From Ceratopteris richardii (taxonomy: Eukaryota > Streptophyta > Polypodiopsida > Polypodiales > Pteridaceae), in the NCBI GenBank assembly GCA_020310875.1, contig CM035431.1, positions 13,459,781 through 13,523,780 of the forward strand: 64,000 nt of DNA. The letters are read 5' to 3'. The notes under the pieces were generated by a model. The model worked only from the letters and a program-made list of their open reading frames with translations. It was not told where the DNA came from and did no database searches. Made by a program: the position numbers and the translations under genes. This document shows, piece by piece, positions 44,583-56,008 of the stretch (positions within the stretch are counted from its first letter, which is position 1; each line of letters starts with the position of its first letter).

Positions 44583-45490
44583 TGTTAAGTGTAAAATAGC
44601 GACTTTGTGTTACTGACTAGCCGAAATCGTTACCGAACAAATATTAAACCTAAAACAGTGATTCACGGTAAACTGTATTAAACTTTCAGTATCATTACCG
44701 AAAGGCGTTACCAGACCAACGTGGGTTCTTGGGAGTGGTGGGGGTCTGTTAGACAGAGGCCCTGTACTCTTTTCCCAATTCTTAGTCACAACATCAAAAA
44801 CATGAATGCGCGTCTTAGCTCAGTTACTAACCTTAACTAGACAATACTTGATTTCTATATTCCTGCGTACCGAACTTCTCCAGACTAACCTGCTATTGGA
44901 ATAGAGCAGTAGTCTGAGTTACAGACTCAACAGTAGTAATCAAACAGAGATAACACTTTAACCGAAAGATTCGTTTGTCATAACGCTTTACAGCGATCTC
45001 AAATAAAAGTTCACATTTACCGAAAGCAATAGTTCGTCCTCATCACCGAATGCAATAAGTTCAGTAAAACAAACAGAACATACTCAACAGTGCATCAAGT
45101 TGTCAAATCAACTCACACAGTAATATAAATACTCAGACTAACTTAGGGTACTTTAACAACTGAAGAACACACGAGAATACGATATGATAACAATACTCAG
45201 ACACACAATCCGTCATTCAACTACCCGTTACGGTGAACTTCAGTATAAACAGACGATGCAGAACTCAACACTAACAATACTCAGAACTTCACAACAGTGT
45301 AAACAATACTCTGACAAATAATTAGGCGAACAATGTGGCAATTCCAAAAAAGGCGTCTCTCTGACCATTCTCCTTACATTGCTTTATATATAATTTACAA
45401 GATGCACGTACCAACTTTTTGCGCGTATTTCAAAAACTCTGTTACATCCGGCAGTCATTACATCTGTCCCACTCCGGGGGCCGACTAACA
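44583..45490 (-). repeat. 5' LTR of the reverse-strand gypsy
   Basis: It runs TGTTAAGTGTAAAATAG to CCGACTAACA, 908 bp. It is followed by ATTT and then by the continuing outer copia. Confidence 0.8.
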
Positions 45491-45494
45491 ATTT

Positions 45495-46072
45495 AAATTC
45501 AGTCAAATGAGTGCTAAGATATGTGAAGCACACAGTCAATTATGCCTTGTTTTATAGATATGATGAAGAATTGCAGGTAAAGGGCTTTAGTGATGCTGAT
45601 TGGGCTGGTTCGAAGGAAGATAGAAGATCCACTTCAGGTTATGTGTTCATGATAGGTAGCAAACCTATCACATGGATCTCGAAGAAGCAACCTACTGTTG
45701 CAGTATCATTGACAGAAGCTAAATATAGAGGATTAGCCTTTGCAACTTGTGAACCTATGTGGATTAAGAAGCTCTTGGCTGATCTTGATGTGTAGGTGGA
45801 GACCATTCCAATTTATGGTGACAACATGTCAAGCATTCACTTAACAAACAATCCAATGTTTCATGCACGAAGCAAGCACATAGAAGTGCATTATCATTAT
45901 GTTCGAGAAAACGTTTTGAGCAAGGATGTGGATATAAAGTTCATTGGAACTAATGACCAGGTTGCCAACATGCTTACAAAGTTGCTAGATGCTTCTAAGC
46001 TAAAGAGGTTCAAGGATGATATCAACTTGCACGATATGGCTGAAGATGCAAGCTCACATGTGAGCTTGAGGG
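45495..46072 (+). pseudogene. Outer copia RNase H (last part)
   Basis: After a 1-bp frame change at the junction, it reads VLRYVKHTVNYALFYRYDEE, GFSDADWAGSKEDRRSTSGYV, ITWISKKQPTVAVS, a stop at 45793, then IPIYGDNMSSIHLTNNPMFH, RSKHIEVHYHYVRE and DQVANMLTKLLD. The acidic residues of RNase H (SDADW, the E of TEAKYR and GDN) are present. The end joins the polypurine tract GCTTGAGGGGGAG at 46064-46076. It completes the outer copia in the correct order. Confidence 0.85.
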
Positions 46073-46076
46073 GGAG

Positions 46077-46860
46077 TGTTAAAAATAAAGAAGTAAGGTC
46101 ATCCATATTTTTGAAAAAAGGATTTTCTTCAAGTAGAAGGAAAATACAAAAATGAAAAATGGAAGAATTTACTTCAGCAAGTAGTGGAGAAAAAAACGAG
46201 AATCAATCAAAAGAGAATCAAATCCAAAAATTGAACTGTAAGACGAGTGGTTGTCCAAAGTAGTGGATAAGTTATGAAGAAGAGCTCTCAAACTCATCAT
46301 GAGAGTTTTTGGTCACTTGGCTATAAAAGAAGCAAGGGAGAACACTCAAGAACAGAGGAAGAAGGCGTGGAAGTCCCCTTGTAGCTAATTCATTTGGTTT
46401 GATTCATTTCGTTCTCATAGAATATGTCTAGCTGCACACCCATTTTTGGGTAGTCTTCTTGTGAGAGTCATATCTCCCAATATATGTATCCAATTTTAGT
46501 GTTTAAGAAATCATTGGAAAGCTTATCCTGAGTACGTCCTGTATCTAAAACAGTGTTATGAAATTTTTTATGTTCTCTGAGTTATTCAGTTTTTAGTGAA
46601 GTCTAGTTTTCAGCCTAACTAAGTGAACAGGTAGCCTATTTTGAGGCGAGCAGTTGCCAACCCAAATGTACTCCAAATCGAGTGTCCCATAGCGCATTTG
46701 AAAGCTATAGGTGTCTTGTTTGAGGGATCAAAGTTTCAAGTTGATTGCATTTTTTACTTGGTACTAGCTTTCATTTGAAGGTTCAGCTGTTGGAAAAAGT
46801 CTTGATCCTTACAAGGTCTTCTACACTTTCCACTGCGAATAGGAAAGAAATTCTCCCAAA
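46077..46860 (+). repeat. 3' LTR of the outer copia
   Basis: It starts TGTTAAAAATAAAG like 8414 and is followed by ATTTT at 46861. Many substitutions separate it from the 5' LTR. This fits an element older than everything inserted in it. Confidence 0.75.
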
Positions 46861-46889
46861 ATTTTTTGGACTATGAAATCTCCATAGTT

Positions 46890-48190
46890 AGTGTCTAAAG
46901 ACTTTGTGTGAAGATTTCCAAATGGGTATGTCAACTAGGTTATTGTTTAGGAGGAGTAACTATGTGATTTATTATCCATTTGATTTGGTTGATATAGATG
47001 TTTGGGGACCAACAAAGGAGAATTGAAATGGATGTAGTAGGTATGTTTTGAGATTTATCAATGATTGAACAAGGATGACTTGGCTTTATTGCATGAATCA
47101 TAGAACATATGTCCTTTATTAATTCAAGAAGATTAAGGATCTTATAGAGAAGGAATGTGATAGGTACATCAAGTTTCTAAGGTAAGATGAAATGAAAGAA
47201 TACATCCCCCATGAGTTCTATGATTTCTTGGAATGTAATGGTATTAAGAGAAAAATCACATGTAGTTAAACCACCTCAAACAAATGATAAAGCAAAAAGG
47301 AAGAATAACTATAGTGGTTAATGTGCTAGGGATATGATAAAGGAGATGGGAATGCAATATTCCTATTGGGTAGATGAATCAACTACTGCCATATATACAT
47401 CATGAAGAGCACACCTACATAAGGTATACATGTGTCAACGCCATATGAAGCTTCCTATAGTAGAAAACCAAATGCATCGCACTTGAGAGTGTTTGGTTGT
47501 TCTTGCTATGTCTTAATACCAAGTGAAATAAAAAGTAACCATGATGATACATCAGAAACATATGAATTCATAGGGTATGCAAGTTAACAAACGGAGTATA
47601 TTTTCTACAACCCACCAACCAAGGGTTTAAAGGTATAAAGGGATGTCACATATGATGAGTTTCTACCTTGGTATTCTTCAGATGTACCTATGCAAGAAAA
47701 TGAAGGTGATGAAGGAAGGACTTCAAAAAGAAATGAATCATAGAGCATGGTTGTTAGTGGACCAAACAAATGAAATAGAAACTCATGATAGAGTAGAGAT
47801 ATTCCAATAGAAATTCAACAAATGTATGCAAGGAACAAAGGGAAGGCTAAGATTGCAAAGATTGAAGAAGATTGGAATTTGTGGTTAGAACTCAATGCAG
47901 GACACCATGCAAAGAAGGGCAAGATTTTGAAGGCATAGAGGAAGCATCCAAATCAAAAGAAAGGCTAATTGTGAAATTTTCATAGGGTATATAGTTGAGA
48001 GGCTTACATATGACTTATTCATGGCTATGCACATTGCATATATGAGCAAAGCTACTAAGGAAGTTGCATGCATTGAATAAGAAAATACATTCAACAAAAA
48101 GAGCCTATGCAAGAGGCAAATAAAGCTTTTAGAGGATACAAAAACTTTGAAATTGTGTTATACTTTATGGAATAATGGAATGTTATATGG
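46890..48190 (+). pseudogene. Heavily decayed copia integrase relic
   Basis: Through many stops and shifts the plus strand reads LVDIDVWGPTKEN, YDFLECNGIKRKITC, VSTPYEASYSRKPNASHLRVFGCSCYVLIPSE, SETYEFIGYAS and YIFYNPPTKGLKV, then an acidic/basic linker. This is the integrase core and C-terminal region of a copia. The reverse transcriptase is not seen. The number of stops makes it one of the oldest pieces in the window. Confidence 0.7.
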
Positions 48191-48535
48191 AGTTTAATTT
48201 CTTGAGGGTTTTAATGTGATTTGTGTTTTGATTTAGCAGCTGAAGACTCATGAGGGTATGAACACATGTGGATTTATTCAAATATTTTTGGAGATATTTA
48301 GAAGAATATTTAGAAGATAATATTTTGGTTATTTTTTGTAAAAATTTAGATCACTTTGGAAAATGATGTTTTTGTAAAACTAGTAGATCATAATTTTGTA
48401 AATAAACTAGATTTTCATAAAAGCATACTTTTTGAAGCACCACCCTTATGTATCTTCTATTGTGGACATAATGAGAAATACATATAAACACACATGCTTT
48501 GATAGACTCGTTCATGAGAGTATGTAGGGGGAGAA
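48191..48535. other. Non-coding end of the copia relic with polypurine tract
   Basis: AT-rich sequence without a gene. It ends in TAGGGGGAGAA (48525-48535), a polypurine tract directly before a short LTR. Confidence 0.5.
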
Positions 48536-48651
48536 TGTACCCAATCTAGTGTCAAGTCTCTTATCTCTTTCTATTCTCTGAGTACTTTTGTGTGATTTCA
48601 TTTCTATACCATCCTCTACATACATGCGTTTGCATGATCCGAAGGCCATCA
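48536..48651 (+). repeat. Very short LTR (116 bp) between a polypurine tract and a primer site
   Basis: It starts TGTACCCAATC and ends GGCCATCA. A polypurine tract lies on its left and TGGTATCAGAGCC (48653-48665) on its right. It therefore serves as 3' LTR to the left and 5' LTR to the right. Confidence 0.6.
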
Positions 48652-48652
48652 A

Positions 48653-48665
48653 TGGTATCAGAGCC
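48653..48665 (+). promoter_or_regulatory. Primer-binding site (initiator tRNA-Met type)
   Basis: TGGTATCAGAGCC after the short LTR. A short gag-like start (ATGGCATCTGCTC, 48711) follows but soon loses similarity. Confidence 0.7.
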
Positions 48666-48838
48666 AAGGCCCATCCACGGAGGTGGTTTCTTGACATCTA
48701 ATTGTAATTCATGGCATCTGCTCATCAAGCCATAATTGTTTCAACTATTTGGTCCAAGTTTTTGCTTATCAAGTTCGTTTGTTTTCTTAGGTTGGTTAGT
48801 TTGTTTTTTCTTAACATTTTTGAATTTGCTACTATGGA

Positions 48839-49015
48839 ATGTGCGCACTATACCCATTGCAGCCCCTGTGCTCCCTATCACACTGTGAACTATGCTCAAC
48901 GTGCTCACTGTATGCACTCTTACTCCTGTGCTCCTTGTGCTCCCTATACTCACTATACCCATTGTACCCCTTATTCTCACTATACACCCTATGCTTCCTA
49001 TGCTCATTGTTCATT
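48839..49015. repeat. Degenerate short tandem repeat
   Basis: Variants of TGCTCCCTATACTCAC and CACTATACCCATTG follow one another. The Cys/Tyr/His-rich peptides that can be read here on several frames are the product of the repeat. Confidence 0.7.
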
Positions 49016-49204
49016 GTTCAAGTTCCTTTGGCATCTTTGGATTCTTTGGAACTCATGGTTCTCTTGATTCAGTTTGGTTCCCTTTGGTTCTGTTGCTAGC
49101 CATTGGCTACACGTGAACCAATTCTAACACATGAGTGGCAATAAGGGCTTAGTTATTTCCCTAGTTAGCTTACTCTTTAGTTAGCCTACTTAGTTCCTAT
49201 TTTA

Positions 49205-49275
49205 GCATGTAGGATTTTAACCCACAACCTCAAATTTACAAGAGATATGCTTTATCCACCACGCTATTTTCACAT
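49205..49275 (-). ncRNA. tRNA-Thr-like relic or SINE head
   Basis: The minus strand has a box A-like TAGCGTGGTGG, then CTTGTAA in an anticodon-loop setting (anticodon TGT), and box B-like GGTTAAAATCC after GGTTGTG. The order and spacing are those of a tRNA. The arms pair imperfectly and the acceptor stem is not clear. It may be a SINE with a tRNA-derived promoter or a decayed tRNA copy. Confidence 0.4.
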
Positions 49276-49333
49276 TTTGATGTCCCATTCCTTTTAATTA
49301 ATATTTAATATAATTTTTAACACTCTCTTCACC

Positions 49334-49334
<1 letters not shown>

Positions 49335-49370
<36 letters not shown>

Positions 49371-49422
49371 ACTATTCTTTCCCTTTATTTATTTATTTCC
49401 TTATTTATTCATTTATTTATCA
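49335..49422. repeat. TTTA microsatellite
   Basis: Two runs of TTTATTTA (49335-49370 and 49385-49422) are split by a short unique piece. Confidence 0.85.
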
Positions 49423-49611
49423 AGCACTCTAAATAAAGCTATGGACCCTAACCATAATACTGAGGATTTTTGTACATCATCCCTACCCAAGTTATTGATT
49501 GAGAAATAGTTGGAACTTTTGTGACACCAACTCCAACATGCTCAAAATCAAATACAAGAACACGATGCTGCACTCCAACAAATGTAGAGTGTTGACAATA
49601 AGCTAGTTAGG

Positions 49612-52600
49612 GTGGTGAAGGCTATTATCTCCACTCAAGAAGAAGGCACAAAGTCTAAGATTGGTGCCAAAAATTGCCAATTTTTACCATTCGATGGGCA
49701 AAAGGTTGGACAATTAGATCTTTCATGGCTATCTCAGTTTGATGACTTCTATTCTAATGAATCATACTCTAAAAATGAAGAAGTTAAATTTGTTACTAAT
49801 TATTTTGTGGTAAGGCCCACTTATGATGGAATGTTTTGCACCATAGCACCGATCACCCTACCACATGGAAAGCATTTCAAGAAAAGATCAAGGAATCCTT
49901 CCTTCCTCCTCAGTTTCACTTATGTGATCATCGATCATGGACAACTTTTAAATGGAAAGATGGAGATACCATGTCAACCTATACTGAACATTTTTGGCAA
50001 TGACTATTACTTATTTTTTTGCTTGAAATGATTCCTAAAGATACTTTTCAATGGAAGTATGAAGATGGTTCGGAGATGGGAATCCAATTTATGCTCAACA
50101 CTCTATATCCCAAGATCCTATGAAGCTATTTCGTTTGCACATGATGCTAAGAAAGAGTTTCAATCTAGCATGAAGTCCATTTTCTTAAAAAAAATGCATC
50201 AACAACAACCACCAATCAAGCCAAATTTTCTTTTCAAGCGTGCTTTCATTAGTCTTTCTTCTCCTACTTTTTAGTGCCCACCTACTTTTCAATGCCCACC
50301 TACTTTTCAGTACCCTCCTCAATCCAATTTCTCACCAATACCCAAGAACAACCCCTTACAACTCACGAAACCTCTAACCCTTCAAACTATGATGATGGAT
50401 GCTCAACAAAAGTGGCTTCGTATCCCTTGTTGGAATTGTGGTAAGTTTGGTCATACTAAAGCTAAATGTGGATTCCAAAATAATAACATGAAGCCTATTG
50501 GAGCTCAATTACACAACATAGAGGTGCTTCTTGAAGACATTCAACCTGATTGGACCAAAAAAGAATTGGAAAAGGAGCTAAGTACCTTGGGTAACACAAA
50601 TTCTATCCATTCTTTACTTTGCATGAAAGGTACTATTAATGGTAAAGTTGTTAATATTTTACATGATGATGGTAGTTCACATGATTTTATTTCTCGTACA
50701 TTAGTACACGATCTCCAATTAAACCCACTTCCTTCTATGTATAAAGTTAAAGCTACATTTCAAGGAAATAGATATAATATTACAAGTGAAGTGCATAATG
50801 TTCAGATTTGTATAGGCTCAAACATAGATGAATGCACATTCTTAATTGCTCCTTTGCCATCGTATGATGTTGTACTTGATTAATATAATTCATGCACTGA
50901 TTATCACACACACACATAGAATTAGTTTTAAGTTTAACAATCAACATATTTGTTTGTCTACAATGCATGACTTCCAACCATTTCCATTAATTAGTCATAC
51001 TCAAGTCAAACGTGCATTTAGGAAAGGCTGTAATTCATGTATTGTTTTTGTCAATTACATAGTTGATTATACACATACACTTCTTGATGCACATAAATCA
51101 TTTATGGATTCATATAAAGATTATTTTATGGCTGATTTTCCTTCTAAACTACCACCCTCTAGGGGATTACTTGACCATAATATAGACTTATATCTTGGTA
51201 GTTCTCCTCCCCATAAAGCACCTTATAGGCATGGACCTTTACCTCAACAAGAAATAGCCAATCAAGTTAACAATTTACTCCACAAATGACTTATACGACC
51301 TAGTCCTTCTCCATTTCGAGCACTTGTTCTCTTAGTCAAGAATAAGAACAAGACTTATAGGATGTGCATTGATTATAGAGCGCTCAATAAAATCACAACT
51401 AGTAATAGATATCATATTCCTAGGATAGATGATTTGATAGATAAGCTTTTTGACACATGTGTTTTTAGCAAAATTGATCTTCAATCAGGCTATCATCAGA
51501 TAGGTATGACACAAAATCACATTTATAAGACTGCCTTTAGAACTCAAAATGGTCATTTGAATTCATGGTAATGCCTTTTGGATTCACCAATGCAGCTGGT
51601 ACATTTCCATGTATGATTAATAGCATTTTTCTTCATTAACAATAGTCTTTAATTTGTTATGCAAAAAAACAAAGCTTATGCCAATCCTAAAAAGAGTTAG
51701 TTCTTCCAAAAAGAATTAGAGTATTTAAGCCATATTATTTTAGTCAAGGCATTCATGTAGATCCAAAGAAAATTAAAGTAATTGAAGAATGGCATGTACC
51801 TCAATCAATGAATGATGTAGAATCTTTTCTAATGTTAGCTAGTTTTCATAGAAAGTTTGTAATAGCTTATTCTTGTTTAGCACTCCCACTCACATTATTA
51901 TTGAAGAAAAAGTTAAAATTTGCATGGGTATTAGCACAACAACAATCTTTTGAAAAATTCAAACATGCATTTTCTCATGCACTTATTTTGCACTTAATAG
52001 ATTTTGCACAACCTTTCCATGTAGTTATAGATGCTAGTGGTTTAGGTATAGGTGTTGTATTAATGCAAAGTGATCATCCCATTTCATTTGAAAGTAGGAA
52101 ACTTAAACCTTCATGAACAAATTATAGTACATATGATAAGGAACTATTAGCTGTTGTGCATGCTTTAAAAATTTGGAAACATTACCTTATGGGTTTTAAA
52201 GTTATAATAAAAATAGACCAACAATCTATTAAACATTTATTAAATGAACCATTGATTTCTGATAGACACATTAAATGGGCTTCATTTATGCAAACTTTTT
52301 AGCATATGATTCAATATCAGCCTCGTAAAGCTAATGTTGTAGTTGATGCCCTTAATCATGTCCATCCCCAAAAACAAAATATTGTTTCAATCAATAATAT
52401 TTTTTCTATTCAAATTCATTCCATGATTCCTACGTATGCATCTCATTTGTATTTTTCACACCTATGGAATGCTTTGAATAATTCTACAACATTTAGTGAG
52501 GATCACTACACTTTTCATAATGTAATCTTGTATTTTGAACACAAGTTATGCACCACACAAAGTTTCAAAGAATTTCTTATGAAAGAGATGCATGAACCAC

Positions 52601-53440
52601 TGTATATATATCGTAAGGGCATACAAAGTACTATTTCTACGTCTAAAGAATTTTTCTTTGGGTTCAATATGGAAAAGGATATTGCACAGTATGTTTCCCA
52701 TTTCATTGTGTGTCAACATGTGAAACGACATCATGGTAAAGCATTTGGATTATTAATGCCCCTTACCATACCTAACAGACTATGGAAACATATTTCTATG
52801 GACTTTATTACTGGCCTTCCTTCAACTTCATCTCATAGATATGACTTGGACAATTGTTGATAGGTTTAGTAAACAAACGTATTTTATTCCTTGTAAAAAG
52901 AATCTATTTGCACCTCAAGGTGCTAAGTTATTTATTAAATATATTTTTCCACATCATGGTTTTCCAAAAGTTATTCTTTCAAATCGAGATGTTCATTTTT
53001 GTAATCACTTTTGCATTGCATTATTTCAAAAGTTAGCTTCCAAAATAGACTTTAGCTCTACATTTCATTCTGAAAGTAATCGACAAAGTGAAGCTATGAA
53101 TAGTACTATTTTAGAGTTTTTACATTGTTATTCTTTAGATAATCCAAGTAATTGGGATGAGAAACTTCCTTTACTACAATTTGCATATAATAACACAACA
53201 CATAGCACTACTGGATGTGCACCATATGAAACTCTATATGGTAAAAAGCTTCCCACTCCCATGTTTATCACTCAAATTGACATACCTATGGCTAATGCTT
53301 TTGCACAAGATAGTATTTCTACACATCAAATGGTTCATGAGCACATTAAAAAAATTCAAGAATGTTACATGCATGATGTTCATAAGAATCTGGTAGTTAA
53401 ACAATTTAATGAAAATGATTTTGTATGTGTTGAGCCCATA
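49612..53440 (+). pseudogene. Ty3/gypsy gag-pol relic
   Basis: Gag fragments lie at 49612-50280. A zinc knuckle CWNCGKFGHTKAKC is at 50428-50469 and a retroviral-type protease block LHDDGSSHDFIS at about 50660-50695. The reverse transcriptase begins RPSPSPFRALVLLVKNKNK and has YRMCIDYRALNKIT and FSKIDLQSGYHQIGM (51280-51570). It then loses its frame before the YVDD region, which is not found. RNase H follows with FHVVIDASGLGIGVVL (52015-52065). The integrase has ISMDFITGLPSTSSH (52793-52837), VDRFSKQTYFI and a decayed catalytic end. Stops and frameshifts are frequent. Confidence 0.75.
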
Positions 53441-53862
53441 AAAGTCATATTGGTCAAAGTCAACCATACTATCAAAGGGTCAAATTCAAATAAGTCAAAG
53501 TCAATATGTTTGAAGTTAAAGTCAACATGGGTAAAGTCAAAGCATTCAAAGTTCAGGTGTCAAGGTATAGTGCACAATCAATTGTTCACAAAGGTTGTAT
53601 TTTGCAAAAAATTGGATGCAAGTTGCAGAGTGTCTTTTTGTAATTTCTCTAAGGTTCAAAGTGTTTTTAAAGTGTTTGGAAGGTTCAGGTGAACCCTCTC
53701 TTAGGTGCACATTTGAATAATTAAACGGCAAAAGGTGAAGGAATGTGAAGTGCAAGTGTATACAAAACTGAAAGTATGGCCCCCCAATTAAAATTTTTGT
53801 TTTAGTCTAAAGTCATTACAGGACAAAATAAGGATTTGTTGGCTACCCACATTTGAAGACAA
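53441..53862. other. Gypsy 3' non-coding part with GTCAAAGTCA repeats
   Basis: At 53453-53550 the motif GTCAAAGTCAA and close variants occur about five times. No gene is visible. Confidence 0.5.
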
Positions 53863-54447
53863 TGTTGGGACATCAAAGTGAGCACCAAGATACTCTAGCG
53901 GTTAGGAGCGTAGGTGAACTCACACTCAACTCAAGGCAAGGCATTATTCTTGGTTAGACAAAGCAAGGGAGGATAGTCTACACTAGGAGAGAGAAGAGCA
54001 AGGGACATATAGTGAGTCTACAATACAGAGAAGAAAAGTGCAATGTGTGCAAGAAGAGTGACTTAGCAGTGTGCTAAGAAGTACTAAGCCATGCAACCAA
54101 AGGTCACAAGGTCCCATTGAAGCTATGTGCACCTCGACAGAATGTGTCCATCCCTCCCCCTATTGGAAGCTTGAGTGCAAGGTGTGCACAAGTGCAAGCT
54201 CTGAGAGAAGGTGGAGGTCTAATGCAAAGAAGCTCAGCGGTAGCAACAACCTTGGGCATTTTGTACTTTGTTAATTGTGAAATCTTTGGGATTTCACACA
54301 AAGAGTATTTGGATTGTGTTGTACATCATTATTGTACTTTTCTCCTTATAATCAATCTATAGAAGCTTTCGGTGTTTGTATCTTTCTTCTTATCTTTCTC
54401 CCTTCTCCTACAAAAACTCCAATCCGTTTTTGCATAAGAATCCCTCA
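53863..54447 (+). repeat. Candidate gypsy LTR
   Basis: It starts TGTTGGGACATCAAAG and ends CCCTCA. The gypsy-type primer region TTTGGCACACCTAGTGG follows at 54453. The length is 585 bp. No second copy is in the window, so borders are tentative. It could equally be the 3' LTR of the relic to its left. Confidence 0.5.
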
Positions 54448-54611
54448 ATAAAATTTGGCACACCTAGTGGAACCATAAGGAGACTTGAGCATAGGAGAAG
54501 CGAATTGCAAAGTGTAGAAGAGTTCAAAGGTACCGATAGTACTGTACTAACTTAAGAGGTAATCTTTCTTCCATTAGAATTCTCTTAAACTAAGAGGAGT
54601 ATGAATAGCTC

Positions 54612-56008
54612 ATGACTGCAAACCAGTCTCAAAGCTTGAGGGTCCCTTGCAAAGCAACAAGAAGGAAGGTTATTCGAAGATCAACCAGTCCATTGTCATT
54701 GACATCATCGGTAAAGAATATGGCATCCCAGGTAGATTTGGAAACTTTACTTTCTAGATTGAATATCAAACTTCCATCCTTCAGAGGGCTAGCACAAGAA
54801 GACCGAGATGAGCACATTAGGAGATTCTTAGCCTTATGTAAAACAAGGGGTCTGATGGGAAGAGAAGATGCATTTTTTATTCTTTTCCCTACAACATTAG
54901 AAGGTATAACTGACAAATGGTTTAGTCAGTTCACTAACAACCATTTCACCACATGGGACTTGATGAAGGAAGCATTTAGAACACAGTTCCAACAAGGGAA
55001 CACACTGAAAACATTATTGAAGAATTAGAAAATTTAAGACTAGGTCCTGGGGAGACCTTCTTAGAGTTTATTACCAGAGATAAGGCATTAATGGCCAAAG
55101 TGCCAGACCCTCCCCATCATTTTTCTATTAAGAAGTGGCTAGCTAAAACACTTCCCATATCAACACAATGTAAAATAAAGGAGTTAATTTTATTGATAGC
55201 AACAATAGAAGAATTTATCAATATAGCTACAAGGTTGGACCAAATTAGAAAGTAGTATGGGGCAAGCTCTTCTAATTTATCATATCCTGTACAACCTCAA
55301 GACCCAGTAATTTAGCTAAGGAAAGAGCTTGAGAGCTTAAAATGGAATAAGCCCCACAAAGAGGAGGGTGCAATAACTCAGTTGATGCGTGAAATTGAAG
55401 CATTGAAGCTAGATAAGGAAGAGGAAGCCCAATCAGAGGAGCTATCTCAACTTCGACAGGAGTTGCAAGAACTCAAGGGAGGTGGCATCAAAAGTGGACT
55501 ATGGTGTACCATGTGTAGCAAGCAGGTTCATGTGATGAGTGAGTGTCCACTTTTAAGTGTAACTTGCCAGCTATGCAAGAAAGCTAGTCATGAGGCCCAT
55601 GAATGTCAATTAAGAGGAATGCCTACAACAACATTTTGGACACAAGGAGGAGCCCTACCACCAACCAATGTAATGGTAGCAGCACCCAAGCAAGGTAATA
55701 ATTACAACCCTAGACATAGAGATAACTTTGCAAATGGGCCAAGGAGGCCTATTATTTGTCTCAGATGTGGAGAATGTCCATTACCAAAGTAGGTGCACTC
55801 TACCAAAAAATGCCCCTCCTTGCAAGAACTGCCCAGAAGCAAGGGACCATTATACTAATTGCTACCCTAAGAACTAGGCATCTTCGCTTGAGCCCCACAT
55901 TCAAATGATTTTTGTGTGCAAGGAAGAAGTTGTAGAACAAGTCAATGTGCCATCACCATCTACCAAAGTGGTGTAGTTAGAAGAAATTGAATCTTTTACA
56001 GTGTAGAC
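54612..56008 (+). pseudogene. Gypsy gag (outer element of the right part)
   Basis: The frame from 54612 gives LKNIKLP-like text with LPSFRGLAQEDRDEHIRRF, TLEGITDKWFSQFTNNHFTTW and FRTQFQQGN, typical capsid blocks. After a stop at 55026 the frame continues with ETFLEFITRDKALMAKVPD. A helical stretch follows (55382-55470: LKLDKEEEAQSEELSQLRQELQ in part) and then several Cys-rich knuckle-like blocks (CTMCSKQVHVMSEC, CQLCKKASHEAHEC, CLRCGECPLPK). It is interrupted at 56008 by another gypsy and resumes at 63725. It looks like a two- or three-knuckle gag of the gypsy type. Confidence 0.7.
56004..56008. repeat. Target duplication AGACA, left copy
   Basis: AGACA here and at 63725-63729 flanks the nested gypsy exactly. 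Confidence 0.95.

Larger units (their letters stand above)
34705..45490 (-). mobile_element. Deleted Ty3/gypsy element inserted in the outer copia
   Basis: The complete 5' LTR is at the right (44583-45490), with a primer site at 44564-44582. The left LTR remnant 34705-34887 matches the first 184 bp of the right LTR. The internal region ends inside the reverse transcriptase and joins the LTR remnant directly, so the rest of pol and some 725 bp of LTR were deleted. A copia was later inserted between 37972 and 44368. The outer copia reads on from 34700 to 45495 across the insertion. Confidence 0.8.
8414..46860 (+). mobile_element. Outer Ty1/copia element, expanded to 38 kb by nested insertions
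   Basis: The two LTRs at 8414-9205 and 46077-46860 belong to one family, lie in the same orientation, and are flanked by ATTTT on both outer sides. A primer-binding site follows the first and a polypurine tract precedes the second. Coding parts on the plus strand appear in the right order between them: gag 21350, protease, integrase, the reverse transcriptase split by 24536-34076 and by 34705-45490, and RNase H 45495-46070. The unit could therefore be one ancient insertion hit by at least four later elements. The LTRs are clearly diverged. The weak point is 9332-21349, which is filled by several other elements, so the 5' LTR could belong to another member of the family. Confidence 0.55.

Noticed and set aside
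48711..49099. Cys/Tyr-rich peptides as a possible secreted or toxin-like small protein
   Set aside because: They come from a degenerate tandem repeat and similar peptides appear in other frames and on the other strand.
53880..53960. A second tRNA-like stretch (CTCTAGCGGTTAGGAGC)
   Set aside because: Only a box A-like part is visible. There is no box B at the right distance, and it lies inside the candidate LTR.
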